In this document: one piece after another, positions 7,167-9,783 of the stretch | Layout: each line of letters begins with the position of its first letter | Numbering within the stretch: the stretch's first letter is position 1 | NCBI GenBank assembly: GCA_016934695.1 | Contig: JAFGSH010000109.1 | Location: 1-9,783, forward strand | DNA length: 9,783 nucleotides | DNA from: Deltaproteobacteria bacterium | GTDB lineage: Bacteria; Desulfobacterota; Syntrophia; Syntrophales; UBA2210 | Direction: 5' to 3' | The notes under the pieces: model-generated | The model's input: the letters and a program-made list of their open reading frames with translations, nothing else | Databases searched by the model: none | Told to the model about the DNA's origin: nothing | Translations under genes and position numbers: made by a program

Positions 7167-8705
7167 ATGGAAGAACTAGTTGCGGTTTTTGATTTTGGTT
7201 CGCAGTACGCACAGCTCATCGCCCGACGGATACGTGAACTGGGGGTGTACTGTGAAATCGTCCGGCACGACACCTCGGAAGACGAACTCCTGCGGCTCAA
7301 CCCCGCGGCGATCGTCCTCTCCGGAGGACCCTTCTCCGTCTTTGAATCCGGCCACCCCCGGATGGACCGGCGCATCCTGAAGATGGGAATCCCCGTACTG
7401 GGGATCTGCTACGGGATGCAAATCATGGCGCGGATCCTGGAGGGAACCGTGGAAAAGGGAGCGGGGGGAGAATACGGACCCGCCCGGATACAGGTGGCTT
7501 CTCCGGTCGGGATCTTCGACGGGCTCACCTCACGCATCGATGTATGGATGAGTCACGGGGATCATGTGACGAAGGCCCCCGAAGGATTTGAAATACTGGC
7601 GGGCACGTCGGCCTGTCCCATTGCGGCAATGGCAGACGTGGAGAACCGGATTTACGGAATTCAGTTTCATCCCGAGGTCGTCCACACCCCGCGGGGCCTC
7701 GACATCATCAGGAATTTCCTGTTCAGTGTCGCCTCCTGCAAGGGAGGCTGGACGATGGGGCGGTTCATCGATGAATCGGTCGCGCGGATCAGAGACCAGG
7801 TTGGGGATCAGGCGGTGATCTGCGGTCTCTCCGGCGGCGTCGATTCGTCGGTTGCGGCGGCGCTCTTGCACCGGGCCATTGGGGATCAGATGAAGGCCAT
7901 CTTTGTCGACAACGGCCTCCTCCGTGAGGGGGAGGTGGAAGAGATCCGTACCCTCTTCACGAAAGAGTATCCCCTTGATGTCCGGATTGTGGATGCCGCG
8001 GATCGGTTCCTGGCCGCGCTGAAGGGAGTGACCGATCCCGAGACCAAACGGAAGATCATCGGGAAGACCTTCATCGACGTCTTTGCCGATGCGGCGGCGG
8101 AGGTGCAGGGGGCGACCTTTCTCGCCCAGGGGACACTCTATCCCGATGTTATTGAAAGCCGGTCTCCCCTAGGGGGGCCCTCCTCGACGATCAAGAGCCA
8201 CCATAACGTCGGTGGACTTCCGGAAGATCTCAAATTCGAACTGATTGAACCGCTGCGGGAACTCTTCAAGGATGAGGTCCGTCTCCTCGGCAGGGAGCTG
8301 GGACTCCCGAAGCGGCTCCTCGTTCGCCAGCCCTTTCCGGGCCCGGGGCTGGGAGTCCGTCTCATCGGCGAGATCACCGCAGATGACCTGGCCATTCTGC
8401 GCGGGGCGGATCTGATCGCCCGTGAGGAGATCGAGCGCTATGATAAGAAACACGAGATATGGCAGTTCTTTGCCGTCCTCCTTCCGGTCAAGAGTGTCGG
8501 GGTCATGGGGGACGAGCGGACCTACGCCAACGTGGTGGCCCTCCGGGCCGTCACGAGCCAGGACGCGATGACGGCGGACTGGGCGCGGATCCCCTATGAT
8601 GTCCTGGGGCGCATCTCCTCGCGGATCATCAACGAAGTGGCGGGGGTCAACCGTGTCGTCTACGACATCAGTTCGAAACCGCCCAGTACCATCGAATGGG
8701 AGTAA
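7167..8705 (+). CDS. guaA: GMP synthase (glutamine-hydrolysing) GuaA
   Basis: GuaA converts XMP to GMP using ATP and glutamine, the last step of guanine nucleotide synthesis. The single 512-aa chain carries both activities. The N-terminal class I amidotransferase has FDFGSQYAQLIARR, LSGGP, nucleophile Cys81 in GICYGMQ, and His168 with Glu170 in IQFHPEV. The ATP-pyrophosphatase domain has the P-loop SGGVDSS (222-228). The C-terminal dimerisation domain ends with the conserved RVVYDISSKPPSTIEWE. The length is near the usual 510-525 aa. The ATG start has AGAGGA 6 nt upstream and gives the standard N-terminus. It sits between carA (14 bp) and carB (11 bp), indicating one transcript. The usual partner guaB is not in the window. 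Confidence 0.97.
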   Translation: MEELVAVFDFGSQYAQLIARRIRELGVYCEIVRHDTSEDELLRLNPAAIVLSGGPFSVFESGHPRMDRRILKMGIPVLGICYGMQIMARILEGTVEKGAGGEYGPARIQVASPVGIFDGLTSRIDVWMSHGDHVTKAPEGFEILAGTSACPIAAMADVENRIYGIQFHPEVVHTPRGLDIIRNFLFSVASCKGGWTMGRFIDESVARIRDQVGDQAVICGLSGGVDSSVAAALLHRAIGDQMKAIFVDNGLLREGEVEEIRTLFTKEYPLDVRIVDAADRFLAALKGVTDPETKRKIIGKTFIDVFADAAAEVQGATFLAQGTLYPDVIESRSPLGGPSSTIKSHHNVGGLPEDLKFELIEPLRELFKDEVRLLGRELGLPKRLLVRQPFPGPGLGVRLIGEITADDLAILRGADLIAREEIERYDKKHEIWQFFAVLLPVKSVGVMGDERTYANVVALRAVTSQDAMTADWARIPYDVLGRISSRIINEVAGVNRVVYDISSKPPSTIEWE

Positions 8706-8716
8706 GCTGAAACGGA

Positions 8717-9783
8717 ATGCCGAAACGTACTGATTTAAAAAAGATATTGATCATCGGGTCCGGTCCGATCGTGATCGGACAGGCCTGTGAATTCGATTAC
8801 TCCGGAACCCAGGCATGCAAGGCCCTGGTCGAGGAGGGATACGAGGTGGTGCTCCTCAATTCCAACCCCGCCACGATCATGACGGATCCCGAGATGGCCC
8901 ATCGCACCTATGTCGAACCGATCACCGCCGACGTGATAGAGCAGATCATCGCCAAGGAGCGTCCCCAGGCCGTCCTCGCCACCCTCGGCGGACAGACCGC
9001 CTTGAATACGGCGGTGGAGGCGGCGGAACGGGGGGTATTCGAACGCTACGGAGTGGAGATGATCGGGGCGGATCTGGCCGCGATCAAGCGGGCGGAGGAT
9101 CGTGACGAATTCAAGGGGGCAATGGCCGAAATCGGTCTGGACCTCCCCCGGAGCGCCGTGGCGAACACGATGGAGCGGGCGTGGGAGATCGCCGGCGAGA
9201 TCGGCTTTCCCCTCGTCATACGGCCAAGCTTCACCCTCGGGGGGACCGGAGGGGCGGTGGCCTACAACGCGGAAGAGTTCGAAGCCTTCGCCTCGAACGG
9301 GATGGAGCAGAGCATGATCCATGAGGTTCTCATCGAAGAATCCGTCCTGGGGTGGAAGGAGTACGAGCTCGAGGTGATGCGCGATCAGAAGGATAATGTC
9401 GTGATCATCTGCTCCATCGAGAACTTCGATCCCATGGGGGTACACACCGGCGACTCCATCACGGTCGCCCCCGCACAGACACTGACCGACCGCGAGTACC
9501 AGGATCTCAGGAACGCCTCCATCGCTGTCATCCGCAAGATCGGGGTCGCCACCGGAGGGTCGAACATCCAGTTCGCGGTCCATCCCGGAACCGGCAGGAT
9601 CGTCGTCATCGAGATGAATCCCCGTGTCTCACGCTCGTCGGCCCTGGCCTCCAAGGCGACGGGGTTTCCCATCGCCAAGATCGCGGCCAAGCTTGCCGTC
9701 GGGTATTCCCTCGACGAGATCCCGAACGACATTACCCGGAAGACGCCGGCATCCTTCGAACCGACCATCGACTACTGCGTCGT
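8717..9783 (+). CDS. carB: Carbamoyl phosphate synthetase large subunit CarB (N-terminal part)
   Basis: The frame runs off the window end, giving the first 355 of roughly 1070 residues. CarB makes carbamoyl phosphate from bicarbonate, ATP and ammonia received from CarA. The fragment covers most of the carboxyphosphate domain: the conserved [20 protein letters not shown] (14-33), [11 protein letters not shown] (47-57), [10 protein letters not shown] (88-97), the ATP-grasp segment [13 protein letters not shown] (167-179), [21 protein letters not shown] (235-255) and [19 protein letters not shown] (298-316), which binds metal and ATP. The ATG at 8717 gives the normal N-terminus, 11 bp after the guaA stop. 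Its ribosome site is weak (GAAACGGA just upstream), so translation may be coupled to guaA. Confidence 0.96.
   Translation, partial: MPKRTDLKKILIIGSGPIVIGQACEFDYSGTQACKALVEEGYEVVLLNSNPATIMTDPEMAHRTYVEPITADVIEQIIAKERPQAVLATLGGQTALNTAVEAAERGVFERYGVEMIGADLAAIKRAEDRDEFKGAMAEIGLDLPRSAVANTMERAWEIAGEIGFPLVIRPSFTLGGTGGAVAYNAEEFEAFASNGMEQSMIHEVLIEESVLGWKEYELEVMRDQKDNVVIICSIENFDPMGVHTGDSITVAPAQTLTDREYQDLRNASIAVIRKIGVATGGSNIQFAVHPGTGRIVVIEMNPRVSRSSALASKATGFPIAKIAAKLAVGYSLDEIPNDITRKTPASFEPTIDYCV

Noticed and set aside
1755..8719. The 12-mer TGAAACGGAATG occurs at 1755-1766 before dapF and at 8708-8719 across the carB start.
   Set aside because: By a rough count (window length squared over two, divided by 4 to the 12th) a few chance 12-nt repeats are expected in a window this size. 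The dapF copy is also not at the preferred start.
8735..9583. Long open frame of 282 codons on the minus strand.
   Set aside because: It lies wholly opposite carB, whose reading frame is strongly conserved, and its product shows no family features. GC-rich codon bias creates such antisense frames.

Overview
The window is a run of housekeeping biosynthetic genes, all on the + strand and nearly all recognisable by motif. It holds the 3' end of purL, then purQ, dapF, purF, aspS, carA, guaA and the 5' third of carB. Its GC content looks fairly high, except for an AT-richer stretch before dapF. The organism is a bacterium. DapF points to meso-diaminopimelate peptidoglycan and AspRS is the long bacterial type. 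The gene mix (split PurL/PurQ with a long-form PurQ, a [4Fe-4S]-type PurF, and carA/carB interrupted by guaA) made me think of an anaerobic Desulfobacterota (deltaproteobacterial) genome. That placement is inference only, with low to moderate confidence.

Layout. Positions 1-1439 carry purL (partial) and purQ, 14 bp apart, which together form the FGAM synthase of purine synthesis. Positions 1440-1790 are the only long non-coding stretch; they hold palindromes, two hairpins, a weak candidate promoter and the strong dapF Shine-Dalgarno site. Positions 1791-4065 carry dapF and purF, overlapping by 23 bp. Positions 4066-4190 are a short spacer with three consecutive predicted stem-loops. Positions 4191-9783 carry aspS, carA, guaA and carB with gaps of 31, 14 and 11 bp, so they are probably co-transcribed.

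Function. PurF starts and PurL/PurQ continue de novo purine synthesis. GuaA makes GMP, and CarA/CarB make carbamoyl phosphate for pyrimidines and arginine. Four different glutamine amidotransferases (PurQ, PurF, CarA, GuaA) lie in under 10 kb, so the main theme is moving glutamine nitrogen into nucleotides. AspRS carries a His seen in non-discriminating enzymes, which would connect it to another glutamine-dependent amidotransferase (GatCAB) encoded elsewhere. DapF is the outlier, serving lysine and cell-wall synthesis.

I see no mobile element, CRISPR array, tRNA, rRNA, phage gene or defence gene. I found no credible previously undescribed system. The points most worth checking are the structured spacers before dapF and aspS, guaA inside the carAB pair, the long PurF leader peptide and the AspRS specificity residue.
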